In this document: piece after piece, positions 27,210 to 35,252 of the stretch
Position numbering within the stretch: the first letter of the stretch is position 1
Layout of the letters: each line of letters opens with the position of its first letter
Origin: an uncultured Spirochaetaceae bacterium
GTDB lineage: Bacteria > Spirochaetota > Spirochaetia > Sphaerochaetales > Sphaerochaetaceae
Length of the DNA: 64,000 nucleotides
Direction: 5' to 3'
NCBI GenBank assembly: GCA_944390725.1
Contig: CALXQU010000004.1
Span: 62,001 to 126,000 of the forward strand
Position numbers and translations under genes: made by a program
Notes under the pieces: model-generated
The model's input: only the letters and a program-made list of their open reading frames with translations
Database searches by the model: none
Told to the model about the DNA's origin: nothing

Positions 27210-29618
27210 TTAGATCTTAGAGCCGAGATAGGCGCTGAGCCTCAGTATATCGGCGAATACGCCGCCAGCGGTCACCTCAGGCCCGGCTCCCGGTCCCTTG
27301 ATGACAAGCGGCTCCCTGTTATAGCGTGCAGTGGAGAATGCGATGACATTGTCGGTTCCCTTGGCCTGGGCGAAGGCATGCTCCATCGGGTACTCCGAAA
27401 GCGACACGGAGCACTTCCCTCCCTCGACCTTGCCCACATACCTGAGGGCCATGCCCTTGGCAGATGCGGCGGCGAAGAGGCTCTCCATCTGGGCATCCAT
27501 CTCGCCAAGGCGTGCCAGGAACTCATCCCGGGGGACATCCCTGAGCGGCTCAGGCACCAGCGACTCCACCGAGATATCGGAGATCTCGGTCTCATAGCCG
27601 AGCTCGCGGGCAAGGATGACCGTCTTCCTGGCGACATCCATGCCGGAAAGGTCATCCCGCGGATCGGGTTCCGTATAGCCGAGCGACTTGGCCTTCAGCA
27701 CAAGCTCCGAGAACGGCACCGTGCCATCATAGCTGGAGAAGAGCCATGCAAGGGTCCCCGAGACGATGCCCTCGACCTTATTCACAGTATCACCGGTCTC
27801 CCTCAGGTCCTTGAGCGTGCAGATGATGGGAAGTCCAGCTCCGACAGTCGTCTCATAGAGGAACTTGCGGCCCGTCCTCAGCGAGGCATCCATCAGGCTC
27901 CTGTAATATGCATAGGGACCTGACCCCGCCTTCTTGTTGGGGGTAATCACATGGAGCCCCTGGCTGATGAACTTGAGATACTGCCTTGCCCGCTCCTCGG
28001 ATGAGGTGCAGTCGATGATGACCGCATGCGGGTAGTAGGATGCGTTGATATGCGAGATGAAGACATCCTCCCTGTAGAGCACGGCATTCCTATCGAACTG
28101 CTCACGCCAGGAGGAGAGGTCGATGCCATCCTCTGAGAGAAGCATCTTCTTCGAGCTCGCGATGCCCCTGATGCGGATATCGAGGTCGAACTCGCGCCTG
28201 AGCCTCTCGCTTTCGGCAGCTATCTGGTCAAGCAGCGTTCCCCCGATATTCCCCGGGCCGAAGAGGCCGATCGAGAGCGTCTGCGCCGAGAGGAAGAACG
28301 ATGAATGGAGCGACCTGAGCGCCCTGCCGCTCTCCTCTGCCCTGATGACGACGCTGATGTTCCTCTCGCTCGAGCCCTGGGCGATGGCGAGGATATTGAC
28401 CCCGCTCCTTGCAAGCGATGAGAAGAACTTGCCGGCGACGCCTACCCTGCCAGGCATCCCCTCGCCGACTGCGGCAAGGACCGCGAGGTCCGTATGGAGG
28501 CTGACCGTGGATATCGCGCCGGAGGAAAGCTCCTCGGAGAACTCCTTCCTGACGGTGCGCTGGGCAAGCTGGGCCTCCTTCTGCGGGACGGCGAAGCATA
28601 TCGAGTACTCGCTCGATGCCTGCGAGATCAGTATCACGGAGATCCCCTCGGAACGGAGGGCGGTGAAGAGGCGCGATGATATGCCGGGGACACCGGACAT
28701 GCCGGACCCCTCGAGGTTTATCAGCGCTATGTTCCTGACTACCGAGAATGCCTTGACGATGGTCCTGTCATCGGAAGGATGATGGCCCTTGGAGATCAGG
28801 GTGCCCATATCGTCGATATCGCCCCAGTAGCGCAGCCTTATCTCCAGCCCCTGCTGGGATGCAGGCTGGAATGAATGGGGATGGATAATCGGGGCGCCGA
28901 AGAACGAGAGCTCCGTCGCCTCATCATAGGTAAGATGCTCTATGACCTTGCTGGAAGGCACATCGCGGCGCGATGCGGAGCAGAGGAGCGACCTTGAGTT
29001 CCAGAAGGTGATGCCGGCATGATGGGCCGATGCGATCAGCGATGCGGTATACTCGCTCTCCCCTTCCTGCCTCATGCGCCCTGCCGCATCATATGTATTG
29101 GGAGCCTCATAGAGATTGCCAGCCACGAAGACAGCGCCTGCGGGAAGCTCCTCCGCCCTGACAGCCTCCTCAGGGGAAAGCAGGGCGGACTCGATACCCT
29201 CCAGCCTGAAGCGCTCGGCAGCGATGGCGGACAGGAACGAGCCTGCCAGCTTCGCCAGATGCGATACGGCCGCTTCAGGCACGCTCCTTATGATCCATAC
29301 CGCCTTGAGGATCTCCTCGACATCGGAGAAGGACGAGGCAATCATATCCTCTATGCTCCTCCTGTCCTGGCAGAGCATGGCCTCAGCGGCTTCGTTCCAT
29401 GCCTTCTGGCTCCTCTCCAGGCGGGCCCAGAGCCTCTCATCGTTCTCCGCGGCGGCAGAGACAAGGCTATCCATGGCAAGGTCGGCGGAGGCGACATTGG
29501 AGATGACGAATACGGAAGACGCGGCCTCCGTCCCGCGGTAGATCCGCAGAAGCTTCCCGATCCCAGTGCGGGAAGAGAGCATCGACCCGTCAAGGGCATG
29601 GACCATGATGGCTGGCAT
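27210..29618 (-). CDS. thrA: homoserine dehydrogenase fused to a degenerate aspartokinase domain
   Basis: An 802-residue ThrA-like fusion. Residues about 1-275 align with aspartokinase (YDEATELSFFGAPIIHPHSF matches [20 protein letters not shown] of E. coli ThrA) but lack its key motifs: KFGGTS is VHALDGS, LGRNGSDYSAA is AGRMRQEGESEYTAS and the DVDGVYTCDPR region is NSRSLLCSASRR. Two ACT domains follow (about 290-360 and 375-440). The homoserine dehydrogenase (from 448) looks intact: GLFGPGNIGG, VNKVEGIVSGTLAW, GYTEPDPRDDLSGMDVARK. It probably makes homoserine, with the kinase part as a regulatory shell. The start (29618) has AAAGGAG; thrC follows. Confidence 0.88.
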   Translation of the reverse strand: MPAIMVHALDGSMLSSRTGIGKLLRIYRGTEAASSVFVISNVASADLAMDSLVSAAAENDERLWARLERSQKAWNEAAEAMLCQDRRSIEDMIASSFSDVEEILKAVWIIRSVPEAAVSHLAKLAGSFLSAIAAERFRLEGIESALLSPEEAVRAEELPAGAVFVAGNLYEAPNTYDAAGRMRQEGESEYTASLIASAHHAGITFWNSRSLLCSASRRDVPSSKVIEHLTYDEATELSFFGAPIIHPHSFQPASQQGLEIRLRYWGDIDDMGTLISKGHHPSDDRTIVKAFSVVRNIALINLEGSGMSGVPGISSRLFTALRSEGISVILISQASSEYSICFAVPQKEAQLAQRTVRKEFSEELSSGAISTVSLHTDLAVLAAVGEGMPGRVGVAGKFFSSLARSGVNILAIAQGSSERNISVVIRAEESGRALRSLHSSFFLSAQTLSIGLFGPGNIGGTLLDQIAAESERLRREFDLDIRIRGIASSKKMLLSEDGIDLSSWREQFDRNAVLYREDVFISHINASYYPHAVIIDCTSSEERARQYLKFISQGLHVITPNKKAGSGPYAYYRSLMDASLRTGRKFLYETTVGAGLPIICTLKDLRETGDTVNKVEGIVSGTLAWLFSSYDGTVPFSELVLKAKSLGYTEPDPRDDLSGMDVARKTVILARELGYETEISDISVESLVPEPLRDVPRDEFLARLGEMDAQMESLFAAASAKGMALRYVGKVEGGKCSVSLSEYPMEHAFAQAKGTDNVIAFSTARYNREPLVIKGPGAGPEVTAGGVFADILRLSAYLGSKI

Positions 29619-29630
29619 AATCGCTCCTTT

Positions 29631-29656
29631 CAAAAAAAGCTCCCAAAGCGGGAGCT
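29631..29656 (-). terminator. intrinsic terminator of rpmB, abutting the thrA ribosome-binding site
   Basis: On the minus strand AGCTCCC and GGGAGCT pair around a five-base loop and are followed by seven T residues; thrA AAAGGAG begins a few bases later. It separates rpmB from thrA. No leader peptide rich in Thr or Ile was found, so attenuation of thrA is not claimed. Confidence 0.85.
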
Positions 29657-29676
29657 TCACGTCAGATGAACGGCTG

Positions 29677-29907
29677 TTATACGACCTTTTCCACGAAACC
29701 GCTTCTGAGGCAGCGTGTGCAGACCTTGATCGTCCTCGGAGTGCCATTGATAAGGGCCTTCACGGAGACAAGATTCGGCTTGAACGTGCGCTTCTTCGTT
29801 ACACCGATGTGCTGACCAACACCACCCTTCTTCTTTGCCTGACCTTTGCGCGGCACAACCGAACCCGAAATCGTTCCCTTGCCGCAGATTTCACATCTTC
29901 TAGCCAT
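29677..29907 (-). CDS. rpmB: 50S ribosomal protein L28
   Basis: A 76-residue large-subunit protein. It opens MARRCEICGKGTISGSVVP and has two CxxC pairs (CEIC and CTRC), so it is the zinc-ribbon form of L28. It also carries the conserved TKKRTFKPNLVSVKALINGT. Downstream lies a strong terminator, upstream a good promoter, so it is probably its own transcription unit. Confidence 0.97.
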   Translation of the reverse strand: MARRCEICGKGTISGSVVPRKGQAKKKGGVGQHIGVTKKRTFKPNLVSVKALINGTPRTIKVCTRCLRSGFVEKVV

Positions 29908-29976
29908 GTTATCTTTCCACCTTGAATTGATTTCTCATCAGAGAGGCGCCGCTCGAGCGCCAGTCACAGCTATCAG

Positions 29977-30005
29977 ATAATAGCCAATCGGAATCCTTTT
30001 GTAAA
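29977..30005 (-). promoter_or_regulatory. promoter of rpmB
   Basis: On the minus strand TTTACA (30005-30000), 17 bp, TATTAT (29982-29977). About 60 bases of leader follow before the rpmB ATG, containing a GC-rich inverted repeat (GGCGC...GCGCC) near 29945-29961. Confidence 0.7.
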
Positions 30006-30050
30006 TAGGTTCTTCCGATATGCCTCCCTTATGGTTAATATTACTCCACG

Positions 30051-30452
30051 ATGGAGAAGCTTACGATACTGACGCTGGAGGAAGGCTCGCGGCTGGAATG
30101 GCAGGAAAGCCTGACTGGATACTTCCGTGAAAGCGGGGACTACACGGCATACCTGATGCCGCCTTGCATCATGCTGCCCGAGGAAAGGGATATCAGGGAG
30201 TGGTTCGATATCGGCGATGGCATATTCACGCTTTCAGGTCCGATCGGCAGGGTATCATCATTCTGGTGCATGCGGATTGATGACAGCCGCCTGCCGCAGG
30301 GGAGCGGGATGTTCCTCTCCGCAGCCAGGGAAGAGCCCGTGATGCCCCCATTCGCAGGAAGGAAGCTCAAGGTCAAGGCGATAGCCTCCGCCGAGACGGA
30401 CGGGACATTCTTCCGCATCACCGCCCATCATCCGCTGAAGAGGGGCATATAG
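30051..30452 (+). CDS. conserved-looking hypothetical protein
   Basis: A 133-residue cytoplasmic protein with no recognised domain: acidic N-terminus (KLTILTLEEGSRLEWQESLT), a central EWFDIGDGIFTLSGPIGR and a C-terminal KLKVKAIASAETDGTFF. Codon use matches its neighbours, and no stop interrupts it. There is no Shine-Dalgarno; a TAATAT box nine bases before the ATG may give an almost leaderless mRNA. Its last 35 bases overlap the convergent nth gene. It ends in TAG. Confidence 0.6.
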   Translation: MEKLTILTLEEGSRLEWQESLTGYFRESGDYTAYLMPPCIMLPEERDIREWFDIGDGIFTLSGPIGRVSSFWCMRIDDSRLPQGSGMFLSAAREEPVMPPFAGRKLKVKAIASAETDGTFFRITAHHPLKRGI

Positions 30453-31017
30453 AGCCTACGGGGCATCGCGCGCAGTCAGGCTTGGGCCGGCAGCATTCCC
30501 TGCCATGGAGGTTAAGCACCATGGAGATACGGGTCCACAGCTCCTCGGGGAACCTTTCCCTTATCTCCCTTGCCGAGGCTGTCCTGTCATCGGTATCGGT
30601 GAATCCCAGCCGCTTCGCGACCCTGACGAAATGGGTATCAGCGATGACGGCATTGCCGCCCAGTATCCCCGAGTAATAGCAGGCAGCCGTCTTCTCCCCG
30701 ACCCCAGGGAGCCTCTGCAGGCCCTCCATGGTCTCCGGGATGCCATTCTCCGCCACTATCGCCGACATCGCCTTGATGTTCCTTGACTTGGCATGGGCAA
30801 GGCCTGCCCTGCGTATCAGGGCCTCTATGCTATCGGCATCAGCTGCCGCGATCGCAGCCGCATCAGGATAGCTGGAGAAGAGGGCCTCCGCAGCCTCGGC
30901 AGCCTGCCTGTCCGTGGTCGAGGCCGAGAGCATGACGGTGACAAGGAAGCGGAACGGCGATATGACAGGCAGAAAGGAAATCTCCTCAGGATAATGGCCA
31001 TCGAGGATGCTCCACAT
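30418..31017 (-). CDS. nth: endonuclease III-type DNA glycosylase
   Basis: A base-excision repair glycosylase/AP lyase for oxidised pyrimidines. The helix-hairpin-helix and catalytic lysine are in RLPGVGEKTAACYYSG, the catalytic aspartate in VIADTHFVRVAKRLG, and the [4Fe-4S] ligands follow C-x6-C-x2-C-x5-C in ECCRPKPDCARCPVGSICPS. The open frame continues to 31254 only because it reads antisense through the tRNA-Pro gene; ATG at 31017 (MWSILDGHYPEE) gives the normal 199-residue length. It converges on, and overlaps, the hypothetical gene at 30051. Confidence 0.92.
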   Translation of the reverse strand: MWSILDGHYPEEISFLPVISPFRFLVTVMLSASTTDRQAAEAAEALFSSYPDAAAIAAADADSIEALIRRAGLAHAKSRNIKAMSAIVAENGIPETMEGLQRLPGVGEKTAACYYSGILGGNAVIADTHFVRVAKRLGFTDTDDRTASAREIRERFPEELWTRISMVLNLHGRECCRPKPDCARCPVGSICPSSADDGR

Positions 31018-31076
31018 CCTGTCCCTGGCGGCTATTGACGAGTCATCGGCCTTTCCGCTACAATCCCTGCGTTGTC

Positions 31077-31149
31077 CGGGACGTCGCCTAGCGGCTATGG
31101 CGCCTGCTTTGGGAGCAGGATATCGATGGTTCGAGTCCATTCGTCCCGA
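31077..31149 (+). tRNA. tRNA-Pro (anticodon UGG)
   Basis: Acceptor stem CGGGACG/CGTCCCG, D-arm GCCTAGCGGCTATGGC, anticodon stem-loop CCTGCTTTGGGAGCAGG (anticodon TGG), T-arm GGTTCGAGTCC. CCA is not encoded. It sits between the divergent nth and convergent 31181 genes. Confidence 0.96.
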
Positions 31150-31180
31150 CTCTGGGGCTTCGCTGATGCGGAGCCCTTTC

Positions 31181-31642
31181 TCATTCCTCCCCGCCATCAT
31201 CCACCAGCTTCTGGCCGCCGCGGAAATGCGGGAGCTTCCTGAAGAACGGGGCAAGGCCGCTGAATACCCTCTCGGACTCCTCCTCGCTCCTCTGCAGGGC
31301 TTCCTGCCATGCCTGGGCGAATCCAGGGGCCTCGACAGTGAGCCTCTCAGCGGCCCTCTGCATCACCTGCAGGCGCAGGAGTTCCTTCTTATCGGACTTC
31401 TCGGACATCACCCTGAGGCTGACCTCGAGGTTCTTGTTCTGCTCCTTGAGCTTCTCATTCTCTTCCTTGAGGCGCCTGATGCCATCGGCCTCGACTTCCA
31501 TCTTGTCGGCAAGGAGCTTCCTGTACTTCTCCACTTCTTCCTTTGCCTTCTTCTTCGCATCGGAAGTCCTGTACATCATAATGGCGATGGCGATCACCGC
31601 GACTGCGAGACCGCATGCCAGTCCAACGATAAAAGGGTTCAT
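31181..31642 (-). CDS. single-pass membrane protein with coiled coil
   Basis: A 153-residue protein: N-terminal membrane helix (FIVGLACGLAVAVIAIAIMM), then a long charged coiled coil (residues about 28-85, AKKKAKEEVEKYRKLLADKM through LKEENEKLKEQNKNLEVSL) and a short C-terminal region ending FFRKLPHFRGGQKLVDDGG. This resembles membrane-anchored scaffold or RmuC-like N-termini but no domain is recognised. ATG at 31642 has no Shine-Dalgarno; TTGTCC-17-TATCTT ends six bases before it, suggesting a leaderless mRNA. The longer frame from 31693 is less likely. Confidence 0.7.
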   Translation of the reverse strand: MNPFIVGLACGLAVAVIAIAIMMYRTSDAKKKAKEEVEKYRKLLADKMEVEADGIRRLKEENEKLKEQNKNLEVSLRVMSEKSDKKELLRLQVMQRAAERLTVEAPGFAQAWQEALQRSEEESERVFSGLAPFFRKLPHFRGGQKLVDDGGEE

Positions 31643-31717
31643 AGGGAAAAGATACCAGCAAAGGGAAGCTAGGACAATGCATCTGTACCTCACATGGGAA
31701 GTATGCTAATATGTAGA

Positions 31718-31885
31718 TGCCTATAGGGCGGCAATCTGAAGCCTCTTGGAGCAAACCTTATTTTTGGGGTCCGGCATAGCCTCAGCGGCATTGCTCCCGC
31801 ACGTTCGGGAACAGAAAGCGGGCAACAGAGATCCCCCCTTGAACATCAGTTCAAGAGCCACAGCCGCCGTTCCCTATAGGTTGCT
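31718..31885 (+). ncRNA. ssrS: 6S RNA
   Basis: A long rod-like RNA. The closing stem pairs CCTATAGGG (31721) with CCCTATAGG (31872-31880), and CGGC with GCCG. An internal bubble has the 3' strand hairpin TTGAACATCAGTTCAA followed by GAGCCACAGCC, closely like the E. coli 6S block with TTGAACC and GGTTCAAGG then GTTACAGCC. The apical arm pairs GGGGTC with GATCCCC and a downstream CCCGC with GCGGG. An extended -10 (TGCTAATAT) precedes it and T-rich sequence follows. 6S RNA binds housekeeping RNA polymerase by mimicking an open promoter. Exact ends are estimated. Confidence 0.85.
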
Positions 31886-31892
31886 TTTTATT

Positions 31893-33185
31893 ATGAAGAA
31901 CCAGGAAGACACGACAATCAGATTCATTCAGCTTACGGAAGATCTCGCAATCGATGATACGGATATCAGGCTGCCGAAGGGCACGGTGCTGCCCGTCGAG
32001 GTGCCGAAAGGCACGAAGAAGCTCGAGGCGAAGCATGTGACGCTCCCCGCGATGATGTCAGGCATGGTACAGGCAATCGCCGAGGACCATGAGGAATCGG
32101 AGACGTACAGGCGTTTCCTCGCCGCCACATGGCCTGAGCTCGAGAGCGACATGACGAAGACAGGCATCGCGAAGATCCACCAGAAGGACCCGGAAGGCGC
32201 CTTCCCCTTCTTCTACAACGCCTACAAGTACGCACCGCAGCCGAATTCCTGCATAAACCTCTCCAACTGCTACCGCGCCATCGCGGAGCTGGCAGCTGAC
32301 AACAAAGAGGAGGAGAAGGAGACCAAGTCCTGGGTATCGGCGCGCCATACGCTCCTTGCGGGGCTGGACCGCTTCGGCGAGAACGATGCGATACTGAAGG
32401 CCCTCGGCGAGCTTGAGTCGCAGATGGGCAACTTCGAGGAGGCCCTTACCTACTTCGAGAGGTATCTGGCCATCGCGGAGGAAGGCGAGGAGAAGGCAAG
32501 GATCAAGGGCATCTCGAAGAAGATATCATCGCTCCTCTCCTCCGATAAGGCCTTCCTGGAGGCATATGATGCCGTGATGCTCGGCCACTATGCGGAGGCA
32601 ATCGAGAAGTCGACCGCGTTCATCAGCGACTCGCCGAAGGTCTGGAACGGCTACTTCCTCAGAGGCTGGGCGAAGAGGCTCTCCGGCGATACGCAGGGAG
32701 CCCGCAGCGACATGCTCCAGTGCGTATCGCTCGGCCATGCCGATGCTGATGTGTATACAGAGCTCTCGATGATAGAGTACCTCGACGGCAGCAAGGACCT
32801 CAGCCTCACCTATCTCGAGACTGCGGCGGACCTCGATCCGGACAGCGTTTCGACGATGCTCAACCTCGCCAATGCCTATATAGAGGCTGGCAGGTTCGAC
32901 GAAGGAAGGGAGTGGATCGAGAAGGCCCGCTATGCGAAGGCCAGCCCCGAGCACCTGGAGAAGGTGATATCCTTCTATGAGAAGATGACTGGCGAGAAGA
33001 TCGGTGACGAGATCATACATGAGGAGATCGTCGAATCAGATGACGATGAGGATGCCGGCGAGATAGCCGACCCTGCCCATCATCATGACGGCTGCTCCTG
33101 CGGACACAGCCACCACGGCCATGACGGATGCAGCTGCGGGCATGACCACCACGAAGGCTGCTCCTGCAGCCATAAGGAGGAATGA
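31893..33185 (+). CDS. TPR-repeat protein with His/Cys-rich metal-binding tail
   Basis: A 430-residue protein. Residues about 120-390 form helical tetratricopeptide-like repeats (GNFEEALTYFERYLAIAEEG; GYFLRGWAKRLSGDTQGARS; STMLNLANAYIEAGRFDEGR). After an acidic stretch, the last 35 residues contain three DGCSCGH/EGCSCSH units separated by HHGHD and HDHHE, a likely metal (Ni, Zn or Cu) buffer. ATG at 31893 lies about 12 bases after the 6S RNA 3' end without a clear Shine-Dalgarno; the frame upstream of it is only 6S RNA read as protein. The stop overlaps tsaE (ATGA). The function is unknown. Confidence 0.75.
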   Translation: MKNQEDTTIRFIQLTEDLAIDDTDIRLPKGTVLPVEVPKGTKKLEAKHVTLPAMMSGMVQAIAEDHEESETYRRFLAATWPELESDMTKTGIAKIHQKDPEGAFPFFYNAYKYAPQPNSCINLSNCYRAIAELAADNKEEEKETKSWVSARHTLLAGLDRFGENDAILKALGELESQMGNFEEALTYFERYLAIAEEGEEKARIKGISKKISSLLSSDKAFLEAYDAVMLGHYAEAIEKSTAFISDSPKVWNGYFLRGWAKRLSGDTQGARSDMLQCVSLGHADADVYTELSMIEYLDGSKDLSLTYLETAADLDPDSVSTMLNLANAYIEAGRFDEGREWIEKARYAKASPEHLEKVISFYEKMTGEKIGDEIIHEEIVESDDDEDAGEIADPAHHHDGCSCGHSHHGHDGCSCGHDHHEGCSCSHKEE

Positions 33186-33598
33186 TGGTTTCCCATTCTT
33201 TCGAGGAGACGGAGGCTTTCGGATACGAGATCGGCAGGAAGCTCGCCAAAGGCAGCGTGATCTCCCTCAGGGGGTCCCTGGGAGCCGGCAAGACCGTATT
33301 CGCCAAAGGCGTCGCCAGGGCGCTCGGCATCGAGGAGGCCATCGTCTCCCCTACCTTCACGCTTGTGCAGGAATACGATGGCACGATGAGGATGTACCAC
33401 CTCGACCTCTACAGGCTCTCCGGCGAGGATGAGTTCGAATCGATGGGAGGAGAGGAATTCCTCTATCCTGACGGGGTATCGCTGATAGAATGGTCGGAGA
33501 AGATCGGGTCGATGCTTCCGGATGATACCATCTACGTGGACATAACGATCAATCCCGACCAGACAAGGACCATCGATGTGGAAGGAGGCATCTCTTGA
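33182..33598 (+). CDS. tsaE: tRNA threonylcarbamoyladenosine biosynthesis ATPase
   Basis: TsaE is the P-loop ATPase that resets the TsaB-TsaD complex making t6A37 on tRNA. The 138-residue protein has Walker A RGSLGAGKTVFAKGVARALG, the family motif VSPTFTLVQEY, HLDLYRLSGEDEF and SLIEWSEKIG. Two ATGs in tandem could initiate (33182 or 33185); AAGGAGG just upstream favours the second. It overlaps tsaB at its 3' end. Confidence 0.94.
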   Translation: MMVSHSFEETEAFGYEIGRKLAKGSVISLRGSLGAGKTVFAKGVARALGIEEAIVSPTFTLVQEYDGTMRMYHLDLYRLSGEDEFESMGGEEFLYPDGVSLIEWSEKIGSMLPDDTIYVDITINPDQTRTIDVEGGIS

Positions 33599-34290
33599 AC
33601 ATCATCGCTTTCGATACATCCTGCGATGCCGCGACGGTAGCGCTCAAGACGGATAGGACCTATGAGGAGCGCCTGATACAGGGCGCCTTCTCCCCTTCCG
33701 AGCATCTCCTGCACGAAGCGGAGGAGCTCCTTGCCAGGGCCGGCATATCATTCAGGGACCTCGGCATGGTGGCAGTGACGAAAGGCCCCGGCTCATTCAC
33801 GGGGCTGAGGATCGCGATGGCATCCGCAAAAGGGCTTGCCTCAGCGCTCTCGATACCTCTCGTATCGGTCCCGACGCTCGACGTGATCGCGATGGCAGCC
33901 TCGCCATGGGACGGCCCGGTCCTCTCCTGCATCGATGCCAGGAAGAGGAGGTTCTACCTCCAGCTCAGGAAAGGCGGTTCCATACTAGTCCCTGACAGGG
34001 ACGGCAATGCCGAGGACATCGCCGGGGACATCGCCTCGGCAGGCGGCACGACGCTCGTCACAGGACCTGATGCGGCGGCATTCGCGGAGAAGCTCGCTGC
34101 CGCAGGGGCTTCCGGCTTCATGGTCGACGAAATGGCACCCAGATGCCTTGGCAGGGCGCTGATAGCGCTTGCGGAGAGGAAGCTGGCCGAGCAGGGCCCT
34201 GACGATATCGGGGAAGGGCCTGTATACATAAGGCGCTCTGATGCGGAAGAGGCGCTTCTGAGGAAGATGGAGGGAAGGAACGATGGCTGA
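33595..34290 (+). CDS. tsaB: tRNA threonylcarbamoyladenosine biosynthesis protein TsaB
   Basis: TsaB is the ASKHA-fold scaffold partner of TsaD in t6A synthesis. It begins MNIIAFDTSCDAATVAL and contains SEHLLHEAEELLARAGISF and VTKGPGSFTGLRIAMASAKG, both diagnostic; 231 residues is normal. The start codon is TTG at 33595 with AAGGAGG six bases upstream, and it overlaps the tsaE stop (TTGA). tsaD is not in the window. Confidence 0.94.
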   Translation: MNIIAFDTSCDAATVALKTDRTYEERLIQGAFSPSEHLLHEAEELLARAGISFRDLGMVAVTKGPGSFTGLRIAMASAKGLASALSIPLVSVPTLDVIAMAASPWDGPVLSCIDARKRRFYLQLRKGGSILVPDRDGNAEDIAGDIASAGGTTLVTGPDAAAFAEKLAAAGASGFMVDEMAPRCLGRALIALAERKLAEQGPDDIGEGPVYIRRSDAEEALLRKMEGRNDG

Positions 34291-35182
34291 TTGCGATATC
34301 CTCATCATCGGCGCAGGCCCTGCGGGGCTCAGCGCGGCTGGCTATGCTGCCAGGCTTGGCTACAGGACAGTGGCGATCGATGCGCTCTCGCCCGGCGGGC
34401 AGCTGCTCTACATCGACCAGATAGAGAACTATCCGGGCTATGAGTCTGCATCAGGCTATGAGCTTGCCGAGAAGCTCGAGAAGCAGGCAGCCTCATTCGG
34501 CGCCGAGATCCTCTTCACCGAGGCCCTCTCCATCAGCAAGGACGGGGATTCCTTCATGACCGCGACCACCGATGGGGACATCCGCTCGAAGGCAGTCATC
34601 TATGCAGCCGGAGCGCATCACCGGAAGCTGGGATGCCCCGGCGAGGAGGAGTACCAGGCGAAGGGCGTGAGCTACTGCGCGACATGCGACGGCCCCTTCT
34701 TCAGGGATGGCCAGATAGTCGTCGTCGGCGGCGGCGACACTGCCCTCACCGATGCGCTCTACCTCGCCAAGCTCGGCAGGGATGTCCATATCGTGCACAG
34801 GCGCACGGAGTTCCGCGGGCAGAAGATGCTCGAGGACCGCGTCAGGGCGCAGGGGAATATCCACCTGGAGCTCGGCAGGACAGTCGCCTCCATCAACGGT
34901 GACGGGAAGAAGGTCACGTCCGTCACCCTTTCCGACGGCAGGGAGATAGCGGCGGACGGCGTCTTCATCTTCGTCGGCATCGAGCCGAACACGAAGATCC
35001 TCGAGGGATTCGCCGAGCTGGACCATGGATTCGTGAAGGCAGATGGGCATATGAGGACATCGGTCCCCGGCCTTTTCGCAGCAGGAGATGTGCGTACGAC
35101 GCCCTTCAGGCAGGTGGTTACGGCCGCAGGCGATGGCGCCATTGCCGCACATGCTGCAGATGAGTATATCCAGGGTATTTAA
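34283..35182 (+). CDS. trxB: thioredoxin reductase
   Basis: An FAD/NADPH enzyme that reduces thioredoxin. The 299-residue protein has the FAD motif ILIIGAGPAGLSAAGYAARL, the redox-active GVSYCATCDGPFF, the NADPH motif IVVVGGGDTALTDALYLAKL and the FAD-closing VPGLFAAGDVRTTPFRQVVT. All residues expected for activity are present. It overlaps the end of tsaB by eight bases and probably shares its mRNA. Confidence 0.95.
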   Translation: MADCDILIIGAGPAGLSAAGYAARLGYRTVAIDALSPGGQLLYIDQIENYPGYESASGYELAEKLEKQAASFGAEILFTEALSISKDGDSFMTATTDGDIRSKAVIYAAGAHHRKLGCPGEEEYQAKGVSYCATCDGPFFRDGQIVVVGGGDTALTDALYLAKLGRDVHIVHRRTEFRGQKMLEDRVRAQGNIHLELGRTVASINGDGKKVTSVTLSDGREIAADGVFIFVGIEPNTKILEGFAELDHGFVKADGHMRTSVPGLFAAGDVRTTPFRQVVTAAGDGAIAAHAADEYIQGI

Positions 35183-35252
35183 CCCGGCTTTTACATTATC
35201 ATAGGATTTTTTGCCTTGAGTTATCGTGCAAGGCGGAGGATAATCATATTCT

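Noticed and set aside
26940..27923. 327-codon plus-strand frame opposite thrC/thrA
   Set aside because: Antisense shadow without ribosome-binding site or recognisable domain.
29618..29660. Thr/Ile attenuator for thrA
   Set aside because: The hairpin is the rpmB terminator; no Thr- or Ile-rich leader peptide precedes it.
31018..31254. N-terminal extension of endonuclease III
   Set aside because: The added residues are tRNA-Pro read antisense; the normal protein starts at 31017.
31746..31892. N-terminal extension of the TPR protein, and the idea that the region is SRP RNA
   Set aside because: The sequence folds as 6S RNA with its typical TTGAAC hairpin and closing stem; the SRP motif GGTCAGG...GGAAGGAAGC is absent.
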